From Paraburkholderia terricola (GTDB lineage: Bacteria > Pseudomonadota > Gammaproteobacteria > Burkholderiales > Burkholderiaceae): a stretch of DNA of 64,000 bases. Position numbers and translations under genes: made by a program. This document shows, one piece after another, positions 1 to 8,015 of this stretch; position 1 is the stretch's first letter, and each line of letters opens with the position of its first letter. Below the pieces are notes generated by a model, which was given only the letters and a program-made list of their open reading frames with translations, was not told the origin of the DNA and did not search any database. The stretch spans positions 1 to 64,000 of the forward strand of contig NZ_FRAB01000002.1 in NCBI RefSeq assembly GCF_900142195.1, in the 5' to 3' direction.

Positions 1-195
1 ATTCTGATCGATCAGGGGCTCGCGGATCAATTCCTCGCCGAGCAACTGAATCCCGATGTGTTCGAGGCCGCCTGCAAGGCCGCGGGGCAGCCGCTCACAC
101 TGCGCCGTCATGCGGGCTACGACCACGGTTACTACTTCATCTCGACCTTCATCGAGGATCACATCGCGCATCACGCGAAGGTGCTGCTCGGCTGA
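1..195 (+). CDS. fghA: S-formylglutathione hydrolase, C-terminal fragment
   Basis: Only the last 64 residues are inside the window; the gene begins to the left. The fragment has the family's C-terminal pattern: [11 protein letters not shown], then the catalytic-His stretch [12 protein letters not shown], then an [10 protein letters not shown] helix before the stop. In this esterase-D family the His completes the Ser-Asp-His triad that hydrolyses S-formylglutathione to formate and glutathione in formaldehyde detoxification. The usual partner is a class III alcohol dehydrogenase gene, expected just upstream but not visible. It ends 54 bases before the convergent znuB stop. The family call rests on the tail only. 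Confidence 0.8.
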   Translation: MLIDQGLADQFLAEQLNPDVFEAACKAAGQPLTLRRHAGYDHGYYFISTFIEDHIAHHAKVLLG

Positions 196-249
196 AGTCC
201 TGAGGCGATCGCGGCGGCATTCAGGTGTGTGCCGCCGCGACCCGCCAAC

Positions 250-1032
250 TCAGCGCCGCATCAACAGACTCCCGCCATACACCGCCGCCGACAGCACGGT
301 AATCCAGAAACTGGTCGGCCAATCGGTATGGAATGCCAGCGTCAATCCCAGCCACGCCTGCACCAGCGCAAACGCGGCGGCGAGCACGAGGCCGATCGAA
401 AGCCGCGTGGTCACGTTTTGCGCCGCGGCGGCCGGACCGACCATCAGCGTGAACACCAGCAGCACGCCGACGATCTGCGTGCACGCCGCCACGGCCAGCG
501 CGGCGATCGCCAGAAACAGCACCGACACGAGACGCAACGACACGCCCTTGGCCTCGGCCAGTTCCGGCTGCAACGAAGCGAACAGCAGCGGCCGCATGAT
601 CGCTGCGAGCGCCAGCAAACTGACGACGCCCAACGCCGCGAGCACGCCGAGCGTCGACGTATTCACGCCGAGCACGTTGCCGAACAGCAGTGCGGTGACC
701 TGGGTCGCGTAGGCGGTGAAGAAGTGCAGAAACAGCAGGCCGAAACCGAGCGACAGCGAGAGAATCACGCCGATCGCCACATCGCGTCCGGCGAGACGCT
801 CACCGAGCGCGCCCATGCCGACGCCCGCCGCGAGCGTGAAGCCGATCATCCCCCAGATCGGCGAAATGCCGATCAGCACGGCGCCGGTCGCGCCGGTGAA
901 GCCGACGTGCGAAAGCGCGTGACCCGCGAAGGTTTGTCCGCGCAGCACCAGAAAATAGCCGACCACGCCCGCCAGCACCGCGACGATCCCCGACGCCGCG
1001 AACGCGTTCACCATGAAATCGTATTCAAACAT
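250..1032 (-). CDS. znuB: Zinc ABC transporter permease ZnuB
   Basis: Inner-membrane subunit of a zinc importer, 260 residues and almost entirely hydrophobic, with the ABC-3 family signs: an N-terminal MVNAFAASGIVAVLAGVVGY segment, GQTFAGHALSHVGFTGA and repeated Gly/Ala-rich membrane helices. The start is the ATG that overlaps the znuC stop by 8 bases. A longer in-frame start 17 codons upstream would lie inside the His-rich tail of ZnuC and is less likely. It is the last gene of the zur-znuA-znuC-znuB series, so translational coupling with the ATPase is expected. Zinc rather than manganese is inferred from the zur neighbour and the His-rich ATPase. Confidence 0.9.
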   Translation of the reverse strand: MFEYDFMVNAFAASGIVAVLAGVVGYFLVLRGQTFAGHALSHVGFTGATGAVLIGISPIWGMIGFTLAAGVGMGALGERLAGRDVAIGVILSLSLGFGLLFLHFFTAYATQVTALLFGNVLGVNTSTLGVLAALGVVSLLALAAIMRPLLFASLQPELAEAKGVSLRLVSVLFLAIAALAVAACTQIVGVLLVFTLMVGPAAAAQNVTTRLSIGLVLAAAFALVQAWLGLTLAFHTDWPTSFWITVLSAAVYGGSLLMRR

Positions 1033-1948
1033 CGTGCGTGTGTCCGTTGCGTGAGTCGTGCTGGTGCCCATGCGTATGCGCATGGCCGCCGTTCTCGTCG
1101 TGTTCGTGCTCGTGATCGTGCTTTTCCACTTCGACGTCGCCCGACATCACGAAGATGCGGCCGTTCACGCGCATCACGTCGATCGGCGAGCCGTAGAGGC
1201 GCGAGAGCACCGGCTTCGTGATCACTTCATCGACGGTGCCGAGCGCGGCCACGCCACTGCCGAGGTACAGCACGCGATCGAGCGCGTTCAGGAGCGGATT
1301 CAGTTCGTGCGCCGAAAACAGCACGGCGATGCCGAGTTCCTGCTGCACGCGCCGCACCAGTTCGACCACGCTCTTCTGATGATGCGGGTCGAGGCTGATC
1401 AACGGTTCGTCGAGCAGCAGCAGCCTGGGGTTGCCGAGCAGGCATTGCGCGAGCAGCAGGCGCTGCCGCTCGCCGCCCGACAGTTCCGACAACGGCCGTT
1501 CGGCCAGCTTGCGTCCGTCGACCAGATCGAGCACGCGCTCCACATCCGCGCGGGTCGCGCTGTCCGCATGCGGCAAGCCCCAGCGGTGGCCGTCGGCCGC
1601 CATCGCGACGAAATCGCGGCCGCGCACGCGGCGCCCGGCGAGCGCGCTGCGCGTCTGCGGCATGTAGCCGATCGACGCATTGCCGCGCTCGACCGGTTGC
1701 CCGAGGACGCGAATCGCGCCGTTGGCCGCCGGCACGAGGCCGAGCACGGCGCGCATCAACGTGGTCTTGCCCGCGCCGTTCGGCCCGAGCACGCCGATGA
1801 ATTCGCCCTGGTTCACGACCAGACCCGTGTCGCGCAGAATCACGCGGCCGCCGAGTTCGAGCGTGACGTGCTCGAGTTCGAGCACGGGCGCGTGGGGGGC
1901 CGCGCTCGTCGATGGATTTGCCGGCGTGGCGCGGCCAGTCGGATTCAT
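1025..1948 (-). CDS. znuC: Zinc ABC transporter ATP-binding protein ZnuC with His-rich tail
   Basis: Cytoplasmic ATPase of the zinc importer, 307 residues. Walker A GPNGAGKTT lies near residues 55-62, the signature LSGGERQR near 157-164 and Walker B LLLLDEP near 176-182. The last 34 residues hold 11 histidines in HDHEHEH and HAHTHGHQH clusters, a typical metal-binding tail. The ATG start was chosen because it overlaps the znuA stop as ATGA, and because the longer in-frame extension is a low-complexity Arg-rich shadow of the znuA end. The gene overlaps znuB by 8 bases. The tail may sense or buffer zinc; this is inference. Confidence 0.93.
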   Translation of the reverse strand: MNPTGRATPANPSTSAAPHAPVLELEHVTLELGGRVILRDTGLVVNQGEFIGVLGPNGAGKTTLMRAVLGLVPAANGAIRVLGQPVERGNASIGYMPQTRSALAGRRVRGRDFVAMAADGHRWGLPHADSATRADVERVLDLVDGRKLAERPLSELSGGERQRLLLAQCLLGNPRLLLLDEPLISLDPHHQKSVVELVRRVQQELGIAVLFSAHELNPLLNALDRVLYLGSGVAALGTVDEVITKPVLSRLYGSPIDVMRVNGRIFVMSGDVEVEKHDHEHEHDENGGHAHTHGHQHDSRNGHTHDV

Positions 1949-2925
1949 TGCGTTGTTCCTTTGACACTCGAAGCGGCTGCCGCCTTCGCGCCGCCTGCGG
2001 CCTTGCCCGTATCGCCCGCGGCGAGCGCCGCGCCCAGCGCGTCGAGCTGCTTGAGCATCCACGTCTGATAGGTGTTGCCGGTCGTTTCGGTTTCGGTGAC
2101 GCTCATCGTCGGCACCTTCGATTGCTGCGCGAGCTTCAACATGCGTTGGGTCAGAGCCTCGGTTGCCTGGCTGTTATAGATCAGAACACGCACGCGCTTT
2201 TCGCGCAGATCGCGTTCGAACGCGGCGATATCGGCCGCGCTTGCTTCGGTGTCGTTCATCGTCGCCATCTGGAAGCGCAAGTTGCGCATCGTGAGGCCGA
2301 TCGCATCCGACATATAGCCGAACACCGGCTCCGTTGCCGTCACCGGCACGCCGGCGTAGCGGCCATGCAGGTCGGCGACCTTCGCGTCAATCGGCTTCAG
2401 CGAATCGAGAAACTTCGCGAGGTTCGCATCGTACGCCGACTTGTGCGCCGGGTCAGCCGCGACGAGCGCTTCGCTCACCGCGCGCGCCACCTTCGGCATG
2501 GTTGCCGGGTCGTACCAGAGGTGCGGATTATCGCCGCTCTTCTTGCCGACCAGCTCGGCGGCGACGATCGTCGTGCGTTTCGTGTTCTTCGACGCGGCCA
2601 GCAATTTTGCCATCCACGGATCGTAGTCGGCGCCGTTGTAGACCACAAGGCTCGCATGCTCCAGCGCGCGCGCGGTCTTCGGGCTGGCTTCGAACAGATG
2701 CGGGTCCTGGTCCGGATTGCTCAGGATGCTCGTCACGTCGACGCGCTCGCCGCCCAGTTGACGCACCACGTCGCCGTAGAAGTTTTCGGCGGCGACTACG
2801 GGGATTTTCGTATCCGCGGCAAACGCGTTGTGGCCGAGCGCGCAGACGGCAGCGGCGGCGGCCACGTACTTCGACAGCTTCAGCGCACGGCGCGCTCCGA
2901 ATAACATCGAGCCGATTTTTTTCAT
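1945..2925 (-). CDS. znuA: Zinc ABC transporter periplasmic binding protein ZnuA
   Basis: Cluster 9 (ZnuA/TroA type) solute-binding protein of 326 residues. After a cationic N-terminus and a hydrophobic signal ending near HNAFA-A it shows the family pattern: PVVAAENFYGDVVRQLGG, then NPDQDPHLFE and NPHLWYDPATM with the metal-ligand histidines, then TEPVFGYMSDAIGL and the late STEP-like region. The start ATG follows AGGAAACAACG; an upstream in-frame ATG 12 codons earlier lacks a good site. Unlike many ZnuA proteins there is no long His-rich loop; the His cluster is on ZnuC instead. It lies 100 bases after zur and overlaps znuC by 4 bases. Confidence 0.92.
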   Translation of the reverse strand: MKKIGSMLFGARRALKLSKYVAAAAAVCALGHNAFAADTKIPVVAAENFYGDVVRQLGGERVDVTSILSNPDQDPHLFEASPKTARALEHASLVVYNGADYDPWMAKLLAASKNTKRTTIVAAELVGKKSGDNPHLWYDPATMPKVARAVSEALVAADPAHKSAYDANLAKFLDSLKPIDAKVADLHGRYAGVPVTATEPVFGYMSDAIGLTMRNLRFQMATMNDTEASAADIAAFERDLREKRVRVLIYNSQATEALTQRMLKLAQQSKVPTMSVTETETTGNTYQTWMLKQLDALGAALAAGDTGKAAGGAKAAAASSVKGTTQ

Positions 2926-3025
2926 CGTTGTTTCCTGCTGCGTGAGAGGTGGATGGGTCAAAGGGTTTCAGGAGCGGCGAGCCGCGGCCTGGATGCCAGG
3001 GCCGCGTGCCGCGTTCGGGCGACGC

Positions 3026-3502
3026 TCAAGCCGGCGCGCCCGGCTGCGTCGCGCGAGCGCACACCGCGCACAAGCCGCTCAATTCGACGACCTGCCGATG
3101 CACCTCGAAGCCGTGCGCCGGCGCGCTGTGCGACAACTGTTCCGCGAGATCGTCGCCGGGAATCTCGACGGTCGCGCCGCAGCGGTCGCACATCAGGAAC
3201 TGGCTGCGATGCGGCACGCCGACTTCGCAGCAGGCCACGTAGGCGTTCTTCGATTCGATCCGATGGACGAAGCCGTGCGCGAGCAGAAAGTCGAGCGCGC
3301 GGTAGACGGTGGTGGGCGGCATCCGGCCGCGTTGCGGTTCGAGCGCGGCCAGCAACTCGTAGGCGCCGACCGGCCGTTCGCTCGCGACGATCGCCGCATA
3401 CACCTGACGACGCAGCGGCGTGAGCGCGAGCCCGTGCAAGGCGGCGTGCGCGTCGGCGTGCGCGAGCCGCACGGCGTGATGTTCTGCAATCGATGTAGCC
3501 AT
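3026..3502 (-). CDS. zur: Fur-family zinc uptake regulator Zur
   Basis: 158-residue Fur-superfamily repressor. The winged-helix part has LTPLRRQVYAAIV and the typical TVYRALDFLLAHGFVHRIES. The C-terminal half carries two CxxC pairs (CDRCGATVEIPG and CAVCARAT) that form the structural zinc site. The HHAVRLAHAD segment near the N-terminus and the position at the head of the znu genes point to Zur rather than Fur or PerR. The ATG that gives the normal family length is used; a reading frame reaching 59 codons further upstream would run through the promoter and the candidate operator. It is predicted to repress its own operon when zinc is replete. Confidence 0.88.
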   Translation of the reverse strand: MATSIAEHHAVRLAHADAHAALHGLALTPLRRQVYAAIVASERPVGAYELLAALEPQRGRMPPTTVYRALDFLLAHGFVHRIESKNAYVACCEVGVPHRSQFLMCDRCGATVEIPGDDLAEQLSHSAPAHGFEVHRQVVELSGLCAVCARATQPGAPA

Positions 3503-3581
3503 ATCAGTACGGACCTCCTGACGAAGCGGCATGTCGGCGGCAACGAACCGGCAAGGTTGCGGAGCGGTGCGAGTCGGCAAT

Positions 3582-3609
3582 GATATAACGTATCTCGAAT
3601 TTTTGTCAG
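3582..3609 (-). promoter_or_regulatory. Candidate zur-znu promoter with overlapping operator
   Basis: On the minus strand CTGACA (3604-3609) is followed after 16 bases by TATATC (3582-3587), a moderate sigma-70-like pair. The -10 lies inside an imperfect inverted repeat GATA-TAACG-TATC (3582-3594), which resembles the AT-rich palindromes bound by Zur. The site is about 80 bases upstream of the zur start. Operator assignment is inference from position and symmetry. Confidence 0.4.
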
Positions 3610-3721
3610 TCATCTGAACGTCGAGTGCGGTTTCGCATTCATTGCTCGTAGCGACATCGCTGCGGGAATCACGTCCCATGCGGTCCTGCCGCGCTGCACC
3701 ATCGAAATCTCACTGCGCGCC

Positions 3722-3775
3722 TTGACATGACCCGGTCCGTATCCGATCATTCGATCACAAACAGAGCAATTGTTC
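3722..3775 (+). promoter_or_regulatory. Promoter and candidate SorC-type operator of the sorbitol unit
   Basis: TTGACA (3722-3727), a 17-base spacer and GATCAT (3745-3750) make a -35/-10 pair. From the -10 onward (3745-3775) the sequence matches 25 of 31 bases with the region upstream of the arabinitol unit (14023-14053, other strand). Shared blocks are GATCATTCG, TCACA and AGAGCAA, the last within the near-palindrome GAGCAATTGTTC. The element ends 57 bases before the first start codon, almost the same distance as in the partner promoter. Likely target of the SorC-type regulator encoded at 9921-10868. Confidence 0.6.
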
Positions 3776-3832
3776 GCGCAATGAGCGTTCGCTCACCGCG
3801 CCTCAAAAAGCGAAACGAACCGGAGACGAGCA

Positions 3833-4615
3833 GTGTCGGCACGATTGCAAGACAAGGTGGCCATTCTGACGGGCGCGGCAAGCGGCATCGGTGAGGCCGT
3901 GGCCCGGCGATATCTGGACGAAGGCGCGCGCTGCGTGCTGGTCGACGTGAAGCCGGCGGGCAGTTTCGGCGACGCGCTGCGCACCGCCTACGGCGATCGC
4001 GTGCTGACGGTCCGGGCCGACGTCACGCGCCGCGAAGACATCGATCGCATCGTGGCGAGCACGCTGGAGCGCTTCGGCCAGATCGACATTCTGTTCAACA
4101 ACGCGGCGCTCTTCGACATGCGCCCGATCCTCGATGAATCCTGGGACGTGTTCGACCGCCTCTTCGCGGTCAACGTGAAGGGTATGTTCTTCCTGATGCA
4201 AGCCGTCGCGCAGAAGATGGTCGAGCAGGGCCACGGCGGCAAGATCCTCAATATGTCGTCGCAAGCCGGGCGGCGCGGCGAGGCGCTGGTGTCGCATTAC
4301 TGCGCGACCAAGGCCGCCGTGTTGAGCTACACGCAATCCGCGGCATTGGCGCTCGCGCCGCACAAGATCAATGTGAACGGCATCGCGCCGGGCGTCGTCG
4401 ATACACCGATGTGGAACGAGGTCGACGCGCTCTTCGCCCGTTACGAAAACCGGCCGCTCGGCGAGAAGAAGCGCCTCGTCGGCGAAGCGGTGCCGCTCGG
4501 GCGCATGGGTGTGCCCGACGATCTGACCGGCGCCGCGCTGTTTCTCGCCTCGGCGGATGCGGACTACATCACCGCGCAAACGCTGAACGTCGACGGCGGC
4601 AACTGGATGAGCTGA
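3833..4615 (+). CDS. smoS: Sorbitol (L-iditol) 2-dehydrogenase, SDR family, SmoS type
   Basis: Classical short-chain dehydrogenase of 260 residues, predicted to oxidise sorbitol (and possibly galactitol) to the ketose with NAD. The nucleotide site is TGAASGIGEAV near residues 14-24, with Asp in LVDVKPAG favouring NAD. The catalytic region is NMSSQAGRRGEALVSHYCATK (Ser near 141, Tyr and Lys of YxxxK). The segments DILFNNAALFD, ARYENRPLGEKKR and the C-terminal NVDGGNWMS are as I remember them from Rhodobacter SmoS. It starts with GTG after GGAGACGAGCA and heads the transporter genes of the same unit. Confidence 0.85.
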   Translation: MSARLQDKVAILTGAASGIGEAVARRYLDEGARCVLVDVKPAGSFGDALRTAYGDRVLTVRADVTRREDIDRIVASTLERFGQIDILFNNAALFDMRPILDESWDVFDRLFAVNVKGMFFLMQAVAQKMVEQGHGGKILNMSSQAGRRGEALVSHYCATKAAVLSYTQSAALALAPHKINVNGIAPGVVDTPMWNEVDALFARYENRPLGEKKRLVGEAVPLGRMGVPDDLTGAALFLASADADYITAQTLNVDGGNWMS

Positions 4616-4698
4616 AGCACGGCCCTTCATCGCCGCCTTCACACGAATTTCGTCGAATAAACGCAGCATCACATAACGTACGAGAAAGGAGACAACAC

Positions 4699-6021
4699 AT
4701 GAAACCAGCCCTCAAATCCGCGCTAAAAGCGGCCAGCGCCGGCGCTATCGCCTGCTTCGCGCTGAGCGCGTCGGCGGCCACGGTGACGATCGCGACGCTG
4801 AACAATCCCGACATGATCGAGCTGAAGAAGCTCTCGCCCGCGTTCGAGAAAGCCAACCCCGACATCAAGCTGAACTGGGTGATTCTCGAGGAAAACGTGC
4901 TGCGCCAGCGCGCCACCACCGACATCACGACCGGCAGCGGCCAGTTCGACGTGATGACGATCGGCGCGTATGAAACGCCGCAATGGGGCAAGCGCGGCTG
5001 GCTCACGCCGCTCACGAACCTGCCTGCGGATTACGATCTGAACGACGTCGTGAAGACGGCCCGCGACGGCCTTTCCAGCGGCGGCCAGTTGTACGCGCTG
5101 CCGTTCTATGTGGAAAGCTCGATGACGTATTACCGCAAGGACCTGTTCGCGGCGAAGGGCCTGAAGATGCCCGATCAGCCGACCTACGAGCAGATCTCCC
5201 AATTCGCCGACAAGCTCACCGACAAGCCCAACGGCATCTACGGCATCTGCCTGCGCGGCAAGGCGGGCTGGGGCGAGAACATGGCCTACGGCACGACGGT
5301 GGTGAACACCTTCGGCGGCCGCTGGTTCGACGAAAAGTGGAACGCGCAACTGACCTCGCCGGAATGGAAGAAGGCGATCAGCTTCTACGTCGACCTGCTG
5401 AAGAAAAACGGCCCGCCCGGAGCGAGCTCGAACGGCTTCAACGAAAATCTCACGCTGATGTCGTCGGGTAAATGCGCGATGTGGATCGACGCCACGGTCG
5501 CCGCCGGCATGCTGTACAACAAGCAGCAATCGCAGATCGCGGACAAGGTCGGCTTTGCCGCCGCGCCGGTCGCCGTCACGCCGAAGGGTTCGCATTGGCT
5601 GTGGGCGTGGGCGCTGGCGATTCCCAAGTCGTCGAAGCAAACCGACGCGGCGAAGAAGTTCATCACGTGGGCCACCTCGAAGCAGTACATCGAACTGGTC
5701 GCGAAAGACGAAGGCTGGGCCTCGGTGCCGCCGGGAACGCGCCAGTCCACGTATGCGCGCCCCGAGTACAAGCAGGCCGCGCCGTTCGGCGACTTCGTGC
5801 TGAAGGCGATCGAAACGGCCGACCCGGAACATCCGACGGCGAAGCCGGTGCCGTACACGGGTGTGCAGTTCGTCGGAATTCCCGAGTTCCAGTCGTTCGG
5901 CACGGTGGTCGGTCAGAGCATCTCGGGTGCGATCGCCGGTCAGATGACGGTCGATCAGGCGCTCGCCGCCGGCCAGGCCACCGCGGATCGCGCGGTGAAA
6001 CAGGCCGGTTATCAGAAGTAA
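4699..6021 (+). CDS. Polyol ABC transporter substrate-binding protein (SmoE/MtlE type)
   Basis: Extracellular solute-binding protein family 1, 440 residues. A Sec signal peptide ends near SASA-A (about residue 26), followed by TVTIATLNNPDMIELKKLS. Family signs are FDVMTIGAYETPQWGKRGWL, LPFYVESSMTYYRKDLF and PVPYTGVQFVGIPEFQS. This is the subgroup found with mannitol/sorbitol/arabinitol importers. The start ATG follows AAAGGAGACAACAC. The next gene is 186 bases away behind a strong hairpin, an arrangement that often makes the binding protein more abundant than the membrane subunits. The exact polyol is not decidable from sequence. Confidence 0.87.
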   Translation: MKPALKSALKAASAGAIACFALSASAATVTIATLNNPDMIELKKLSPAFEKANPDIKLNWVILEENVLRQRATTDITTGSGQFDVMTIGAYETPQWGKRGWLTPLTNLPADYDLNDVVKTARDGLSSGGQLYALPFYVESSMTYYRKDLFAAKGLKMPDQPTYEQISQFADKLTDKPNGIYGICLRGKAGWGENMAYGTTVVNTFGGRWFDEKWNAQLTSPEWKKAISFYVDLLKKNGPPGASSNGFNENLTLMSSGKCAMWIDATVAAGMLYNKQQSQIADKVGFAAAPVAVTPKGSHWLWAWALAIPKSSKQTDAAKKFITWATSKQYIELVAKDEGWASVPPGTRQSTYARPEYKQAAPFGDFVLKAIETADPEHPTAKPVPYTGVQFVGIPEFQSFGTVVGQSISGAIAGQMTVDQALAAGQATADRAVKQAGYQK

Positions 6022-6057
6022 GTCACTGAGGTCAGTCACTGACTTCCCGTGGCACGC

Positions 6058-6081
6058 GCCGGCTGACGCCCGTCAGCCGGC
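6058..6081 (+). other. Intra-operon hairpin between binding protein and permeases
   Basis: Perfect 10-bp inverted repeat GCCGGCTGAC-GCCC-GTCAGCCGGC, 37 bases after the binding-protein stop, with no T-run after it. It is more likely an mRNA-stabilising or partial attenuating stem-loop than a full terminator, since the permease genes continue the same unit. Confidence 0.55.
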
Positions 6082-6207
6082 TCACGCAGCACAGCGGGCC
6101 GTCCTTGCCGCGCACGCGCCGCGACAGCGCTTTCAAATCGCGGTAGCCGAACGCGGTTCAGGCCGCCAGGGCCGACGTCCCGCGCATTACCGAACAGGTG
6201 GTCAATC

Positions 6208-7143
6208 ATGCGTCCTCTGCGCCTGCCTCTCATGTCCGCGCATCCCCAGACGGAAAAAGAACGCGAAGTCCGCAAAGCCAATTCCGCCCGCTGGCTGGTT
6301 TCGCCCTCGGTCGCGGTGCTGGTGCTGTGGATGGCGATTCCGCTCGCGATGACGATCTGGTTTTCGTTCTCGCGCTACAACCTGCTGAACCCGGACCTGA
6401 AGGGTTTTGCCGGTTTCGACAACTACAAATATCTGGCCAGCGATCCGTCGTTCGGCCCCTCGATCGGACACACGCTCGAGTTGATCGTCGCGGTGCTGGT
6501 GATCACGGTGGTCGGCGGGGTGCTGATGGCGATCCTGTTCGACCGCAAGTTCTACGGCCAGGGCGTGGCGCGGCTGCTCGCGATCGCGCCGTTCTTCGTG
6601 ATGCCGACGGTCAGCGCGCTGATCTGGAAGAACATGATCCTGCATCCGGTGTACGGACTGATCGCGGACGGCATGCGCGCACTCGGCATGCAGCCGATCG
6701 ACTGGTTCGCCGAGTATCCGTTGACGGCCGTGATCATGATCGTCGCGTGGCAGTGGCTGCCGTTCGCGTTCCTGATTCTGTTCACCGCGATCCAGTCGCT
6801 CGATCAGGAGCAGAAGGAAGCGGCGCGCATCGACGGCGCCGGTCCGTTCTCGATGTTCTTCTACATCACGCTGCCCCACCTGAAACGGGCGATAGCGGTG
6901 GTGGTGATGATGGAGACGATTTTCCTGCTGTCGATCTTCGCTGAAATCTATACGACCACGGGCGGCGGTCCGGGCACCGCGACCACCAATCTGTCGTACC
7001 TGATCTATTCGCTCGGCCTGCAACAGTTCGACGTCGGTCTCGCCTCGGCGGGCGGCATTCTCGCCGTCGTGCTGGCCAATATCGTGTCGTTCTTCCTCGT
7101 GCGGATGCTCGCGAAGAACCTGAAAGGGGAGTACGAAAAATGA
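6208..7143 (+). CDS. Polyol ABC transporter permease 1 (SmoF/MtlF type)
   Basis: MalF-type inner-membrane permease of 311 residues with six predicted membrane segments beginning at WLVSPSVAVLVLWMAIPLAM. The cytoplasmic loop has the EAA motif KEAARIDGAGPFSMFFYITL that docks on the ATPase. SEIYTTTGGGPGTATT-like residues before the last helices (AEIYTTTGGGPGTATTNLSY) are typical of the polyol subgroup. The first ATG has AGGTGG in front of it; an alternative ATG lies 8 codons later. Its stop overlaps the next permease start by 4 bases (ATGA). Confidence 0.9.
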   Translation: MRPLRLPLMSAHPQTEKEREVRKANSARWLVSPSVAVLVLWMAIPLAMTIWFSFSRYNLLNPDLKGFAGFDNYKYLASDPSFGPSIGHTLELIVAVLVITVVGGVLMAILFDRKFYGQGVARLLAIAPFFVMPTVSALIWKNMILHPVYGLIADGMRALGMQPIDWFAEYPLTAVIMIVAWQWLPFAFLILFTAIQSLDQEQKEAARIDGAGPFSMFFYITLPHLKRAIAVVVMMETIFLLSIFAEIYTTTGGGPGTATTNLSYLIYSLGLQQFDVGLASAGGILAVVLANIVSFFLVRMLAKNLKGEYEK

Positions 7144-8015
7144 GCCAGGTTGCCTCCACTCCGGCGTCGAGCGCGACGCCCATGACCGTGCCGGCCAGGT
7201 CGCCGTTCGCCGCGATTCGCCGCGGCATTCCCGGCGTGATCGCCTGGCTGGTCGCGCTGCTGCTGTTCTTTCCGATCTTCTGGATGACGATCACCGCATT
7301 CAAGACCGAACAGCAGGCGTATTCGTCGTCGCTATTCTTCATCCCGACGCTCGACAGCTTCCGCGAGGTGTTCGCGCGCAGCAATTACTTTTCGTTCGCG
7401 TGGAATTCGATCCTGATCTCGGCGGGCGTCACGGTGCTGTGCCTGATTCTCGCCGTGCCGGCCGCCTATGCGATGGCGTTCTTTCCGACGCGCCGCACGC
7501 AGAAAGTGCTGCTGTGGATGCTGTCGACCAAGATGATGCCGTCGGTCGGCGTGCTGGTGCCGATCTATCTGCTGTGGAAGAACAGCGGCTTGCTCGATAC
7601 GGTGTCGGGTCTCGTGATCGTCTACACGCTGATCAATCTGCCGATCGCGGTGTGGATGTCGTTCACGTACTTCGCCGAGATTCCGCGCGACATTCTCGAA
7701 GCCGGACGCATCGACGGCGCCGCGACGTGGCAGGAGATCGTCTATCTGCTGATGCCGATGGCGTTGCCCGGACTCGCCTCCACCGCGCTGCTGCTCGTGA
7801 TCCTGTCGTGGAACGAAGCGTTCTGGAGCATCAATCTATCGAGTTCGAGCGCGGCGCCGCTGACCGTGTTCATCGCCTCGTACTCGAGTCCTGAAGGCCT
7901 GTTCTGGGCCAAGCTGTCCGCCGCCTCGCTGCTCGCGGTCGCGCCGATCCTGATCGTCGGCTGGTTGTCGCAAAAGCAACTGGTGCGCGGTCTCACCTTC
8001 GGGGCGGTCAAATGA
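7140..8015 (+). CDS. Polyol ABC transporter permease 2 (SmoG/MtlG type)
   Basis: MalG-type permease of 291 residues, forming the heterodimeric channel with the preceding gene. It has a cytoplasmic N-terminus, a first membrane segment at GVIAWLVALLLFFPIFWM, the family string WMTITAFKTEQQAY, and the EAA loop LEAGRIDGAATWQEIVYLLM. The LSTKMMPSVGVLVPIYLLWK stretch is characteristic of mannitol/sorbitol transporters. It is translationally coupled at both ends: a 4-base overlap with permease 1 and a 4-base overlap with the HAD gene. Confidence 0.9.
   Translation: MSQVASTPASSATPMTVPARSPFAAIRRGIPGVIAWLVALLLFFPIFWMTITAFKTEQQAYSSSLFFIPTLDSFREVFARSNYFSFAWNSILISAGVTVLCLILAVPAAYAMAFFPTRRTQKVLLWMLSTKMMPSVGVLVPIYLLWKNSGLLDTVSGLVIVYTLINLPIAVWMSFTYFAEIPRDILEAGRIDGAATWQEIVYLLMPMALPGLASTALLLVILSWNEAFWSINLSSSSAAPLTVFIASYSSPEGLFWAKLSAASLLAVAPILIVGWLSQKQLVRGLTFGAVK

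Larger units (their letters stand above)
3503..3832. other. Divergent intergenic region zur / sorbitol operon
   Basis: 330 bases without a credible gene. It contains the two regulatory sites listed separately, one for each direction, and a further GAGCGTTCGCTC inverted repeat just before the first polyol gene. Nothing else was recognised. Confidence 0.7.
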
